Positions 9,501 to 17,531 of a DNA stretch of 64,000 bases are shown here, one piece after another. Source of the stretch: Candidatus Thermoflexus tengchongensis (lineage in GTDB: Bacteria > Chloroflexota > Anaerolineae > Thermoflexales > Thermoflexaceae); the NCBI GenBank assembly GCA_016842085.1, contig JAEVEX010000016.1, positions 1-64,000 on the forward strand, in the 5' to 3' direction. The position numbers and the translations under genes were made by a program. How positions within the stretch are numbered: position 1 is the first letter of the stretch; the number at the start of each line of letters is the position of its first letter. The notes beneath the pieces are model-generated. The model saw only the letters and a program-made list of their open reading frames with translations. It made no database searches and was not told the DNA's origin.

Positions 9501-10888
9501 GCTGAAACTCCCGGCGGCGGGTTGACCCCATCGGCGATCCATGTCAGCATCCCGGCGGAGAGATCCCAGATCCCGTCCGTTCCGGGGTTTCCGGCGGCGT
9601 CGAACAGGTCGGCGCCCGCCAGCTCGCTGCCCTTACGCATGGGCTTCTCGTCGGTGAGGTCCTGGTCGAAGTCCACATCGACGTAAACCGTGTCGTAGAT
9701 GCCCGGGCTCGTTTCATCCGCGACGATGACCACAGCAGGGGCGATGACCGTGGCCGCGTAGCCCAGGCCCAGTGCGTTGCCCGCGATCAGGTGGTTGATG
9801 TCCGGATGCACCGTATAGTAATACTGGCCGCTGCGGGAACGATTCGGCCAGACGAAGGAGAGGGTCGAGGTCGGCACGTTGGTGAAATCGAGGGTGAGGG
9901 CGGCTGTGCAGGTGACAGGGGTACAGGTGGCTCCGGTCACCGGCAGGGTGTGGGCGAACCAGGTCAGGGTCACCAGATCCCAGTAGTTATCCGGGCCGAT
10001 TGTAAAAGTGGGATCCAGCGCATAGAAGGCGCCGGAGAGGGTGTTGTAAGCGAAAGGCCAGCCCGCGTAGGGACCAGCGGGGATGCGGGCCTGGGTGCCC
10101 TGGAGGTCGGGGTGGCCGAAATCCACCCCGGTGTCCACCACGGCCACCACCACCCCGGCGCCGGTGTAGCCCTTGGCCCAGGCGGCGGAAGCGCCGTGGA
10201 TGTCCTTCACTTGCACGGTGGCCGGCTGGATCCCGGATTCAGGCGCGGCGGATGGGAGGGCTCCTTCCGGCCGGATGCGATCCGGTTTCGCAGGCTGCGG
10301 CCGCCGGGGCTGCTGCTGCCGGAGCTCCCGGAGCTTCTGGAACAGCTGGTTCTTACCGCCCTGCTGCAGCAGTGCCCGGATCTCCTTCGGGGTCAGGCGC
10401 TCCCGCTGGGGCTTCGCCTCGTCATCCCATGGGGCCTCCACCGGCTGATAGGACTCGGTGGAGATCACCGAGATCACGCCGGGGATCCCCGCCAGCTTCT
10501 TGAGCTGGGTATCGAGCACTTCCCCGGTGGCCCAGCGGATGCCGTTGAGGGGCTTGCTATAGATCACCCGCTGCATCAGGCCGTTGAGATCCGTGTCTTT
10601 CGTCATCAGAATGCTGATCAGCACCGGGCGGCGGGTGGGGCGCAGGGCCAGCGGGCGGAGATCCGGGGCCAGCTTCCGGAGGGCAGGGTCGGAAGCGGTT
10701 TCCACACCAGGGGAGGGAGTCGGGGGCTGAGGAGAGCGGGCGGTTATCGGCGCCGTTGAGGTTTGCAGAGCAGGCGGGGATCCGCTTTCGGGACGAGCCT
10801 GGACGCCCGATGGGAAGCCGGCGGATCCTGCGAGGAGGGTGATCACAGAGAGAAGATAGATCCAGCGCTTCGGGAATCTGAGGATCAT
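6578..10888 (-). CDS. Large secreted subtilisin-like serine protease (S8)
   Basis: A 1436-residue exported protease. A signal peptide (MILRFPKRWIYLLSVITLLA, cleavage after VQA near 31) is followed by a pro-region. The S8 catalytic triad is D252 (VVDTGVD), H486 (DSHGTN) and S703 (GGTSMATP), with oxyanion Asn N610 (ATGNGGHG). About 230 residues separate Asp and His, far more than in plain subtilisins, so an inserted domain is present; Asp-rich runs such as DFDQDLTDE and DLNGDGNLWTDTNGNG look calcium-binding. After the protease come Fn3/beta-sandwich-like modules and a pre-peptidase-like segment. The protein ends with a short hydrophobic tail IYLPLVLKNAGP, a pattern common at the C-termini of Chloroflexota secreted proteins. 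It is monocistronic with its own promoter at 10952-10979. Confidence 0.93.
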   Translation of the reverse strand: MILRFPKRWIYLLSVITLLAGSAGFPSGVQARPESGSPPALQTSTAPITARSPQPPTPSPGVETASDPALRKLAPDLRPLALRPTRRPVLISILMTKDTDLNGLMQRVIYSKPLNGIRWATGEVLDTQLKKLAGIPGVISVISTESYQPVEAPWDDEAKPQRERLTPKEIRALLQQGGKNQLFQKLRELRQQQPRRPQPAKPDRIRPEGALPSAAPESGIQPATVQVKDIHGASAAWAKGYTGAGVVVAVVDTGVDFGHPDLQGTQARIPAGPYAGWPFAYNTLSGAFYALDPTFTIGPDNYWDLVTLTWFAHTLPVTGATCTPVTCTAALTLDFTNVPTSTLSFVWPNRSRSGQYYYTVHPDINHLIAGNALGLGYAATVIAPAVVIVADETSPGIYDTVYVDVDFDQDLTDEKPMRKGSELAGADLFDAAGNPGTDGIWDLSAGMLTWIADGVNPPPGVSALYPGVAIPQAGRLISFVGDEDSHGTNCASDIAAQGVITDPEWVGPINPLFAGAANVGGAGGPVMAGMAPQAKVAAFQNGFNLPFDSWALAALGFDGVPNSGDEAQIISNSWGASPTINDGWDATSRFAHWLNNYFAPNAVFLVATGNGGHGYGTVTEPDGGSIIDVGASTSYGTTIYFEFVPPDQFTWGDVQPWSNRGPGTLGDVAPDVVAVGAWGTGANPLNIYFGNGQAAYDLFGGTSMATPVAAGNLALVYHAFRAKHGRWPTWQEAKAIFLNAAHDLGYDVLTQGSGNVDANRGTDIAAGMNYGYWVEPAQWNPGSYRGVEYPSFPAIMLPGQSAVKTFTIHNPTGVPFSVSLRDVTLQKVAEVTFTLSFPSFSPPPFTRPTWVTDITPLIDAYDPDLVRAQVVFPYSVFDTDGNYAYDNRWRVLFYDWTDLNGDGNLWTDTNGNGRVDAGEIDIVGGIYEYNRFTYGYPSGTYLEASVGRDSLSRRHDGVFFGVQRRAGSDPVTMQVRITFYKKADWGWLSLSAASVSLPAGGTATFNATMAVPATARPGVYEGAIEVSHGPHKHVIPVVVHVAASGPTFDFGSASLTEPIGNQPYDNGHLFGGFDWAWRYEAGDWKLYYFDIPDGTAAPGKAMIVDTRWVTTPTDVDTWIFGRATDFYSTLDPTFFGPQSVELVGGSNDTYIGSGRFIFNTATGGPREIVAGEIRDGLGFLALHNVLYAGAQFGEPLVGAAYAVQALPFPVVITTPVNFGSWTQAFSTTRTISEGIQVLAFGLSQPTVLLNQTAVQDDPNNPCTASWVISQTISTGGLLEVTTASGVAGLDIDLYVYKDDGDGTFECGTQDALVASSTTPTAFEKVRLTLPPDGRYWITVHGWNVPGGSQPFDITINAIQGTDLNVSGVPSGPVAAGSPVTFQVSFSKTVTPPATYYGLLFIGPAPAPTALQVPVIIRFVPTAATIYLPLVLKNAGP

Positions 10889-10951
10889 ATCTGTCCCTCC
10901 CGGAGCTGGAGGATGAATATGACCTGCAGATCTCCATGCACTTCAGTTTCA

Positions 10952-10979
10952 ATTATATCTGATTTTCGATTCTGGGCAA
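10952..10979 (-). promoter_or_regulatory. Sigma70-type promoter of the subtilase gene
   Basis: On the minus strand TTGCCC (10974-10979) and a perfect TATAAT (10952-10957) are separated by 16 nt. Transcription would begin near 10945, leaving a leader of about 57 nt to the ATG at 10888. The rest of the 384-base gap up to 11272 shows no gene. Confidence 0.6.
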
Positions 10980-11272
10980 GCCTCAGGATTCGTGCCCGAC
11001 AGACTCCCATGGGATAAGAACGGATGGCGGGGTCATCCGATACCTCACGCGGGATCTGCCCTGCCCGGGCGTATGCGACCGCTGCATTGTTCTCGAACTC
11101 CAGGAGGGTTCCGGATCCCCCTTCTGCCCTTCTTTCCAGAACGCCGGAGGCGAACGCCGGGCGAGCGCAAAGGGCTTTTCCGGCCATCCATGGCCGCAAG
11201 GCTTGCGTATCAAAAATATGGAGTTCGCGACATAGAGGATCCGGGGGGACGGAATTTGGATGGAGGTGGGTC

Positions 11273-11824
11273 ATGAGGCACCGGTGGAGGGAGTGGATTC
11301 GATGGCTGGCGATGGAGGAAGTGGGGGTGGCATGGCCCGTGGAGATCATCCCCTATCGGGCGGGGATCCTGGGCGGGCTGGCCGGTGGGGGCGTGATGGT
11401 GGGCGTCGCCCTGGCCTATGGCCTGCTCTCCGGCCGTGGGGTCTGGTTCCCAGTCAACCTCATCGGCGCGGTCCTCGTCCGGGAGCTGCAGGATGCTCCG
11501 CTGGAGGTCCTGACCCGCTTCCACTTCTCTGCGCTCATCGCCGGTCTGTTCGTCCATATCCTGCTCTCGGCCCTGCTGGGGGCCCTCTATGCGCTGATCC
11601 TGCCTGCGCTGCCCGGATCCCCGCTGGTCTGGGCTGTGATCGTCGGGCCTCTTCTCTGGCTGGGGGCCACTTTCGTGATCCTCCCCATCTTTAACCCGAT
11701 TATGGCCCGCTACGTGGACTGGCCTTCCTTCGCTCTGGCCCACCTGGCTTACGGTCTGACCATGGGGAGCATCGTCACGCGCATCGCCCGTGGCCAGGGG
11801 GGTGTTCGAGGGTTAAAGCGTTGA
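11273..11824 (+). CDS. Small polytopic membrane protein, function unknown
   Basis: A 183-residue protein with a charged start (MRHRWREWIRW) and about four hydrophobic helices: ILGGLAGGGVMVGVALAYGLL, ALIAGLFVHILLSALLGALYALIL, VWAVIVGPLLWLGATFVIL and the stretch around FALAHLAYGLTMGSIV. ATG 11273 is preceded by GGAGGTGGG. The frame stays open upstream but without membrane character, so the shorter start is chosen. No family is recognised. It is followed by a GC-rich hairpin and then a convergent gene, so it seems monocistronic. Confidence 0.75.
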   Translation: MRHRWREWIRWLAMEEVGVAWPVEIIPYRAGILGGLAGGGVMVGVALAYGLLSGRGVWFPVNLIGAVLVRELQDAPLEVLTRFHFSALIAGLFVHILLSALLGALYALILPALPGSPLVWAVIVGPLLWLGATFVILPIFNPIMARYVDWPSFALAHLAYGLTMGSIVTRIARGQGGVRGLKR

Positions 11825-11863
11825 GGACAGAGCGCCGGGCTCCGCCCTTGCCCGGGAAATGCA

Positions 11864-11901
11864 TGCGGCCCGGTCTCGGTCTGGGTCCGAGCCGGGCCGC
11901 A
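11864..11901. terminator. GC-rich hairpin between convergent genes
   Basis: TGCGGCCCGGTCTCGG (11864-11879) pairs with CCGAGCCGGGCCGCA (11887-11901) with a single bulged base and a 7-nt loop. It lies 40 nt past the plus-strand membrane-protein stop and could serve both directions. No T-tract follows. Confidence 0.55.
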
Positions 11902-12064
11902 GCAGGAAAGGAGGGGCCAGGGCAAGCGAACGCCAGTGGAGTGGGCGGCGATGGCGCTGCTTGCAGCTTAATCATAATCAGGGCCAGGGCCCCCATGTAG
12001 TGATAAATGTCACAATCTATGGATGACAGTTGTCAGCCAAATTCGGGAGGGGAGATCCTGCCTT

Positions 12065-13432
12065 TCATCCCCCCACTTTCTCCAGGATAGCCCCAAAAGC
12101 GCCGTCCATATGATGGATGTGAGGCAGGACCCGGTAGAAGCCCTCGGCGTCCACAAAGGGGCTGGGCACTTTCCCCTGGGCGGATACCTGGCGGAATTCC
12201 GGGTGATCGCGCAGGAAAGCGTGGATCTGTTCCTCGTTTTCCTCCGGCTCCAGGGAACATGTGCTGTAGACCAGGCGTCCTCCCGGCCGGAGCATCTGAG
12301 CCGCTGCCTCCAGCAGCTCCCGCTGGATCCGGACCAGGTTGATCAGATCAGACTCCTGTTTGTGCCACCGCGCGTCGCTCCGCCGGGCCAGCACGCCGGT
12401 CCCCAGACAGGGGGCGTCGATCAGGATCCGGTCCGCCCATTCCGGGAGGAAAGGCCTCCGTCCATCCGCCTGGACCACCCGGATGGTGGTGAAGCCCATC
12501 CGGAGGGCATGCTCCCGCAGGCGCCGCAGGCGGCCGAAGTGAGCATCGGCCGCCACGATGATCCCTCGATCCCCCATGCCCTCCGCGATCGCGGTGGTCT
12601 TTCCCCCTGGAGCCGCACACAGATCCAGCACCCGTAACCCGGGCCGGAGATCCATCAGATAGGGAACCAGGGCTGCCGCCTCGTCCTGCGCGATCACTTT
12701 TCCTTCCTGATAGGCTGGCCACGCGGTAAAGTCCAGCCCTCCTTCCACCCGCACGACGTAGGGGTGATAGGCACTGGGCCGGGCCCGCAACCCCCGCGCT
12801 TCCAGGTCTGCGAGGATCTCCTCCCGGGTCGCCCGCAGGCGGTTCACCCGCAGGCTCAATGGCCGCGGGGTATTGTGGAAGCGACAGAGCTCCCGTGCTC
12901 CCTCCACCCCATATCGGGCGATCCAGCGTCGCACCATCCATTCCGGAAAGGAATACCGGATCGCCAGGTGCGCCACGGGGTCGATTTCGATCGGAGGGAA
13001 AGTGGCCACCGGCCGTCCCTGTTCGAGCCGGGCGGAGATCCGCCGCAACACGGCGTTCACCAGGGCGGCCGCCCCCTCTCCGGCCACTGCCCGGGTCACT
13101 TCCACCGTCTCGTGCACCGCGGCCCAGCGGGGGATGCGATCGAGGAACATCAATTGGTAGAGCCCCATCCGCAGCGCGTTCCGCACCCATGGGTCCAGGC
13201 GCTCCAGCCCGCCCCGCACGTAGCGGGCCAGCACCCAATCCAGGGTCTTCCGCCAGATGGTCACGCCATCCACCAGCGTGGTGAGCAGGTCCTGATCCCG
13301 CGGGGATAGCTCGGCCTCCCGCCGCAGGGCCTGTAGCACATAGTCCGCATAAGCGGCCCGGGTCTCGATCCGATGCAGGGCCTTCAGGGCGTAATAGCGC
13401 GCCGGCGACCGAACGGATGGACGGGCGGGCAC
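12065..13432 (-). CDS. rsmB: 16S rRNA (cytosine-C5)-methyltransferase RsmB
   Basis: A 455-residue RsmB/Sun protein, which methylates a 16S rRNA cytosine (C967 in E. coli) using SAM. An N-terminal NusB-like RNA-binding domain (about 1-160; ARYYALKALHRIE, LVDGVTIWRKTLDWVLARY, NAVLRRI) precedes the Rossmann methyltransferase. The SAM motif is VLDLCAAPGGKTTAIAEG, and the two catalytic cysteines are in IDAPCLGTGVLARR and VYSTCSLEPEENE. Length is normal. It is 16 nt downstream of the mevalonate kinase gene, so mevalonate kinase, rsmB and the upstream FkbM gene probably form one minus-strand transcript. Confidence 0.95.
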   Translation of the reverse strand: MPARPSVRSPARYYALKALHRIETRAAYADYVLQALRREAELSPRDQDLLTTLVDGVTIWRKTLDWVLARYVRGGLERLDPWVRNALRMGLYQLMFLDRIPRWAAVHETVEVTRAVAGEGAAALVNAVLRRISARLEQGRPVATFPPIEIDPVAHLAIRYSFPEWMVRRWIARYGVEGARELCRFHNTPRPLSLRVNRLRATREEILADLEARGLRARPSAYHPYVVRVEGGLDFTAWPAYQEGKVIAQDEAAALVPYLMDLRPGLRVLDLCAAPGGKTTAIAEGMGDRGIIVAADAHFGRLRRLREHALRMGFTTIRVVQADGRRPFLPEWADRILIDAPCLGTGVLARRSDARWHKQESDLINLVRIQRELLEAAAQMLRPGGRLVYSTCSLEPEENEEQIHAFLRDHPEFRQVSAQGKVPSPFVDAEGFYRVLPHIHHMDGAFGAILEKVGG

Positions 13433-13448
13433 GGGATCGCCTCCTGGT

Positions 13449-14429
13449 TCAGCGCCTGGAGGGCGACTCCATCGGCAGGGTGGCCGGGATCTCGGTCCAG
13501 TAAGTGGCTCGCGCGCCGGCCGCCTGCAGGGCGTGGGCCACCGGCTCCGCCTGCTCCGGGCGTACCAGGGCGATCAGATTGCCTCCCCGGCCGCCGCCGG
13601 TCAGCTTGGCCCCCAGGGCGCCGGCCTCCCGGGCGATCCGGGTGAGATGATCCAGGGCTGGCGAGGAAACCCCCAGTTCCCTGAGCAGCTGGTGGTTTGC
13701 GTTCAGGAGCGGGCCCAGGTCCTCGATCCGGCCAGAAGCCAGGCAGGCCTCTGCTTCCTGCACCAGCGCCGCGATCGCATCGAACAGCCGCTCATACCGT
13801 TCTCGCTCCCGTTCCCATCCTGCCCGCACCGCGGCCACGGTCTCCCGTGTCGGGCTGGGGATCCCGGAATCGGCGATGACCAGGGTGAAGGGCCGGGCGA
13901 TGGGAAGGAGAACAGGCGGTTGACCCCGGACGAAGCGGATGGGGCGCTCCCAGGCAATGACCGTGTTATCGATCCCGCTGGGGGTGCCGTGGTGGAGCTT
14001 CTCCACCTCATAGACCAGGGCGGAGACGATCTCCGGATCGGGGGATTGACCGGCCCACCGGAAGATCGCGCGCACCAGCGCCGCCGAGGCCGCTGCGCCG
14101 CTCCCCAGCCCGCCCGCAATGGGCAGCTCGGAGCGCAGCGCAAGCTGGAGGTCTGGCTCGGGAAGGGCCAGATGTTGCAGGGCCAAGCGAACGGCCATGG
14201 CCAGAGGATGATCCGGCGGTGCCCCGGAGAGCCGAAGCCTCTCACCGGTGTCCAGCGCCTCGATCCAGCATCCGGATCCGGGGGGAAGGGGCTCTGCCCG
14301 CGCCCGGGCCCGCAACCCGCACACCGGGACGGCAAGGGCTGGCCGGCCATAAACCACGGCATGTTCCCCCAGCAGGATCACCTTGCCGCAGGCGGAAGTT
14401 TCCACCGGGAGAGGTGTCTCTGTCGTCAT
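13449..14429 (-). CDS. mvk: Mevalonate kinase
   Basis: A 326-residue GHMP kinase that phosphorylates mevalonate at the expense of ATP in the mevalonate route to isopentenyl diphosphate. Motif 1 is GKVILLGEHAVVYGRPAL (15-32), motif 2 is the ATP loop PIAGGLGSGAAASAA (103-117), the EKLHHGTPSGIDNTV motif is typical of mevalonate kinases, and motif 3 is KLTGGGRGGNL near 287. No other isoprenoid gene is adjacent, so the pathway must be completed elsewhere. The start codon overlaps the FkbM stop as ATGA, which implies translational coupling. Other GHMP kinases are less likely given the HGTPSGIDN motif. Confidence 0.92.
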   Translation of the reverse strand: MTTETPLPVETSACGKVILLGEHAVVYGRPALAVPVCGLRARARAEPLPPGSGCWIEALDTGERLRLSGAPPDHPLAMAVRLALQHLALPEPDLQLALRSELPIAGGLGSGAAASAALVRAIFRWAGQSPDPEIVSALVYEVEKLHHGTPSGIDNTVIAWERPIRFVRGQPPVLLPIARPFTLVIADSGIPSPTRETVAAVRAGWERERERYERLFDAIAALVQEAEACLASGRIEDLGPLLNANHQLLRELGVSSPALDHLTRIAREAGALGAKLTGGGRGGNLIALVRPEQAEPVAHALQAAGARATYWTEIPATLPMESPSRR

Positions 14430-15238
14430 GGTTCGGTAACTCTTTCCGCAGCAAGGAAATACTCCGTCCGCCGATCACTGATGCGAAAGACCCTGAACCC
14501 CAGGCTTTGTAAAAAGCGTTCCACGGACCCAGACATATTCCGTCGGATCAGATAATCCGCATGCACCTCACAGATCATGAAGCGCACATGACGACGCAGG
14601 GTCTCCCGCATCCCCTGCAGCACCTGAAGCTCATGGCCCTCTACATCGATCTTGACGACGTCCGGCGCCGGGATCCCGGAAGCGACGAGGCGATCTCCCG
14701 GGATGATTCGAACCTTCAGGGCGGATGGGGGGCTGTCAGTGATATGCCCCATCATAAACGAGCGCTGCCCACCCCGCACATCGAAAGGGGCAACACCATG
14801 CCGATCCGAGAGCGCCAGCGTCAGAACCTGGATGCGATCTTCGCACCGGTTGAGCCGGGCGTTCTCCTGGATCCGCCGGGCATTGGGCCCATACGGTTCG
14901 AAGGCCATGACCTTTCCGCCGAGGCGGGCGGCGAGCATCGCGTAAAGACCGTGATAGGCTCCCACATCCCAGAACACATCGGCTTCATGCAGGCGGTTCG
15001 CCAGGTATCGCAGGCATTCGTTCTCGGTTTGAAAGGTCTGGATCAGATGAAGAGCCTCCGCATAGGATCGAACATGAAAACAGAGAGCGACGTGACCAAT
15101 CCTCAGGCGCTGCTGTCCGCGGATTGCGGCAAGGATAGAGATCGCTCTTCGCCAGGGGAACCAGAAGGCCTCCCGGACGAGGCCGCGAAGCCCCTCCATG
15201 TGGAGAACCCCTTGTGCTTTTGCAAGTTTGCTGTCCAT
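14426..15238 (-). CDS. FkbM family SAM-dependent methyltransferase
   Basis: A 270-residue protein with an FkbM domain from about residue 80: VFWDVGAYHGLYAMLAARLG (SAM-binding loop), VMAFEPYGPNARRI, LALSDRHGVAPF and the hallmark VVKIDVEGHELQVLQGM. FkbM enzymes O-methylate sugars or polyketides, often during cell-surface glycan modification. The N-terminal 80 residues are basic and helical without a signal peptide. The stop overlaps the mevalonate kinase start by 4 nt. The upstream 160 bases before the tandem repeat show no clear promoter. The substrate cannot be predicted. Confidence 0.88.
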   Translation of the reverse strand: MDSKLAKAQGVLHMEGLRGLVREAFWFPWRRAISILAAIRGQQRLRIGHVALCFHVRSYAEALHLIQTFQTENECLRYLANRLHEADVFWDVGAYHGLYAMLAARLGGKVMAFEPYGPNARRIQENARLNRCEDRIQVLTLALSDRHGVAPFDVRGGQRSFMMGHITDSPPSALKVRIIPGDRLVASGIPAPDVVKIDVEGHELQVLQGMRETLRRHVRFMICEVHADYLIRRNMSGSVERFLQSLGFRVFRISDRRTEYFLAAERVTEP

Positions 15239-15401
15239 CCGGTTCTTCCTCTGGATCGCGCATGGCCTGCCATGTCTCCTGGAGATCCCAGGGGGCTCAC
15301 GGTGAATGTGCGGATGGGAAAGCCAGTCTTTCCAGGCATGGAGCCTCCCGTTACTCGTCTATGCGGGCACTGCGGGAAAATCGCTCGCGGTTGCCTTTGC
15401 T

Positions 15402-15815
15402 CATCGCGCCGATTGGAAATCGGCCTCGGGAGGCGCTACGCGCCGGATGCTGGCCTTCGCCGGCATGAGAACCACCCTTCGGCCGGCGCAGGCCGGCCGC
15501 TGGCCGGAGGCCTGTCGAGGTCGAATTCATTCGACGCCACCCATCACGCCGATTGGAAATCGGCCTCGGGAGGCGCTACGCGCCGGATGCTGGCCTTCGC
15601 CGGCATGAGAACCACCCTTCGGCCGGCGCAGGCCGGCCGCTGGCCGGAGGCCTGTCGAGGTCGAATTCATTCGACGCCACCCATCGCGCCGATTGGAAAT
15701 CGGCCTCGGGAGGCGCTACGCGCCGGATGCCGGCCTTCGCCGGCATGAAAACCACCTTTCGGCCGGCGGGGGCCGGCCGCTGGCCGGAGGCCTGTCGAGG
15801 TCGAATTCATTCGAC
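15402..15815. repeat. Three tandem copies of a 140-bp palindrome-rich repeat
   Basis: Copies start at 15402, 15542 and 15682 with an exact 140-bp period; the third is cut a few bases short, directly before the stop codon of the next gene. Copies 1 and 2 are almost identical; copy 3 differs at about ten positions. Each unit contains nested inverted repeats: GCCGATT-GGA-AATCGGC, GGCGC-TAC-GCGCC, GGCCTTCGCCGGC-type arms and GTCGAA-TTCA-TTCGAC. The period is not a multiple of three, so the open frames running through it are not a repeat protein. It resembles REP/MITE-type intergenic elements. No spacers are present, so it is not a CRISPR. Confidence 0.9.
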
Positions 15816-15817
15816 CC

Positions 15818-16474
15818 TCACCCCTCAGCCCGCCGCGCGAGGATCCCGGTGAAGCCGGCTTGCGGGTCGAAGCCCGGGCGGGCCTCTTCCTCCCGGATCT
15901 CCGGGGCATCCGGAGCCTGGAAGAGGGTAGAGCGATATTCAACCACCTGGAACCCGGCCTGTTCCAGCCACCCTTCCAGCTCCTGGCGGGAATAGAAGCG
16001 CGCAATGGAATAAAAGGGATGGCCCTGGCGGCCCTTCTCCTGGTAGTGCGCGGCCCACGGGCTCCCCGCCAGGATCATCCCCAGCACCAGCCCGCCATCC
16101 GCCCGCAGCACCCGATAGGCTTCCCGCAAAACCCCCATGGGATCTTCCACGAAGCACAGGGTGACCACCAGGAGAACCCCGCCGAAGGCACCGTCGCGGA
16201 ACGGGAGCCGTTCCCCCACCGCCTGAGCCACCCGGATCCCCCGGGCAGCCGCCATCCGGAGGGGCTCTCGCGCGGGATCGATCCCAAAGCCGACGCCGAG
16301 GGCCTGGGCGAAACGCCCGGATCCCACGCCGATCTCCAGATAAGGGGGCGGGCACTGGGTCAGCAGGGGAGCCAGCGCCCGGACCTCCGAGCGGTAAGCT
16401 CCCCGACCCACCGGCCCTTCATACCAGGCATCGTAACGGGCTGCGTAGCGTTCAAACACCGGGGCGGTTTCCAT
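15818..16474 (-). CDS. Class I SAM-dependent methyltransferase
   Basis: A 218-residue Methyltransf_11-type enzyme. The start METAPVFERYAARYDAWYEG at 16474 is the usual beginning of this family; upstream in-frame codons are poor. Motif I is YLEIGVGSGRFAQALG, post-I GIDPAREPLRMA, then GERLPFRDGAFGGVLLVVTLCFVEDP and VLREAYRVLRADGGLVLGM. Family members act on small molecules, lipids or quinones; the substrate is not given by neighbours. The gene begins 10 nt after psuG ends on the same strand and its stop codon lies at the edge of the 140-bp repeat array. Confidence 0.87.
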   Translation of the reverse strand: METAPVFERYAARYDAWYEGPVGRGAYRSEVRALAPLLTQCPPPYLEIGVGSGRFAQALGVGFGIDPAREPLRMAAARGIRVAQAVGERLPFRDGAFGGVLLVVTLCFVEDPMGVLREAYRVLRADGGLVLGMILAGSPWAAHYQEKGRQGHPFYSIARFYSRQELEGWLEQAGFQVVEYRSTLFQAPDAPEIREEEARPGFDPQAGFTGILARRAEG

Positions 16475-16484
16475 AGGGCGTCCC

Positions 16485-17456
16485 TCACGGTCCCCGCGAT
16501 AACGCCTCCAGTGCCCGAGCGATGCGGGCCGCGATACGGGCGTTTTCAACCAGCAGCGCGCGATTGACCTGTATGCTTTCCCCACCGGTCCGCTCTGCCA
16601 CCCGGGCCAGGAGGAAGGGCGTCACCTCCCATCCCTGGATCCCGCGCCCTTCGGCTTCCTCCAGGGCCTCCTGGATCACCTCCTCCAGCCGATCCAGCGG
16701 CACCGCCACCGCGGCGGGGGGCGGAACGGTCACCAGGATCCCTTTCCCTCCCAGTGCCCAGTGGATCCGGGCGATATGAGCGATCTCCTCTGCCGAATCC
16801 ACCCGGGCATCGACCGGCAGTCCGCTGGAGATGCTGTAAAAGGCGGGCAGGGTCTCCGTGCCCCATCCCAGGACCGGGACCCCATAGGTCTCCAGCCATT
16901 CCCGGGTTGCCCGCAGATCCAGGATCGCCTTGGCCCCGGAGCAGACCACCACAACCGGCTCCGTGGCCAGTGTCGGCAGGTCGTTCGAAACATCGAATGG
17001 CGCCCCCCGGTGCACCCCGCCGATGCCGCCCGTGGCCACCACCTGGATCCCGGCCCGCGCCGCGGCCCAGACGGTGGCGGCCACTGTGGTGGCACCGATC
17101 CGGCGACGCGCCAGGACAATCGGGATGTCTCGCCGGCTCACCTTCCGGATGGGTTCCTCTCCCGCGAATCGTTCGAGCTCAGCCGGCGTCAGGCCAATGA
17201 CGACCTGCCCATCCAGCAGCCCGATGGTCGCCGGGACCACCCCCTCGGCGCGGATGGTTGCCTCCATCTCGTGGGCAACCTGGATGTTCGCTGGCCGGGG
17301 CAGCCCGAAGGTGACCACCACCGTCTCCAGCGCGACGATCGGTTGGCGGCGGGCCCGGGCCTCCTTCACGTGAGGGCCGAGGCGGAAATACGCGTTCACG
17401 GTGGAAAAATCCATCGCCCCAAATTCAAGATCAACTGCCGATCCAGGCGTGGACAT
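16485..17456 (-). CDS. psuG: Pseudouridine-5'-phosphate glycosidase
   Basis: A 323-residue PsuG homologue, which reversibly splits pseudouridine 5'-phosphate into uracil and ribose 5-phosphate. Visible family motifs are ARRQPIVALETVVVTFGLPRP (usual ALEST with the Glu kept, E44), ATIGLLDGQVVIGLT, KVSRRDIP, GATTVAATVWAAARAGI, VVATGGIGGVHRGA, FDVSNDLPTL (Mn-binding Asp), VVCSGAKAILDL (catalytic Lys) and VLGWGTETLPAFY. A start at residue 15 (MDFSTVNAYFRLGP) would fit the family's usual length better. No psuK kinase is seen nearby. A stump of a second psuG lies at 18175-18324. Confidence 0.93.
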   Translation of the reverse strand: MSTPGSAVDLEFGAMDFSTVNAYFRLGPHVKEARARRQPIVALETVVVTFGLPRPANIQVAHEMEATIRAEGVVPATIGLLDGQVVIGLTPAELERFAGEEPIRKVSRRDIPIVLARRRIGATTVAATVWAAARAGIQVVATGGIGGVHRGAPFDVSNDLPTLATEPVVVVCSGAKAILDLRATREWLETYGVPVLGWGTETLPAFYSISSGLPVDARVDSAEEIAHIARIHWALGGKGILVTVPPPAAVAVPLDRLEEVIQEALEEAEGRGIQGWEVTPFLLARVAERTGGESIQVNRALLVENARIAARIARALEALSRGP

Positions 17457-17531
17457 CCCTTGCCTCCAGGAGCAGGCTCCCGAAACCTGCAGCCCGAAGT
17501 AGGAAGGGACGGCAAAACACCGGCCAGCCGG

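Noticed and set aside
10885-11349. 154-codon minus-strand frame upstream of the subtilase
   Set aside because: It runs through the promoter TTGCCC-N16-TATAAT, overlaps the start of the membrane-protein gene and has no protein-family character.
15402-15815. CRISPR array or repeat-protein gene
   Set aside because: The units are 140 bp with no unique spacers, and the period is not divisible by three, so open frames across the array do not encode a repeated peptide.
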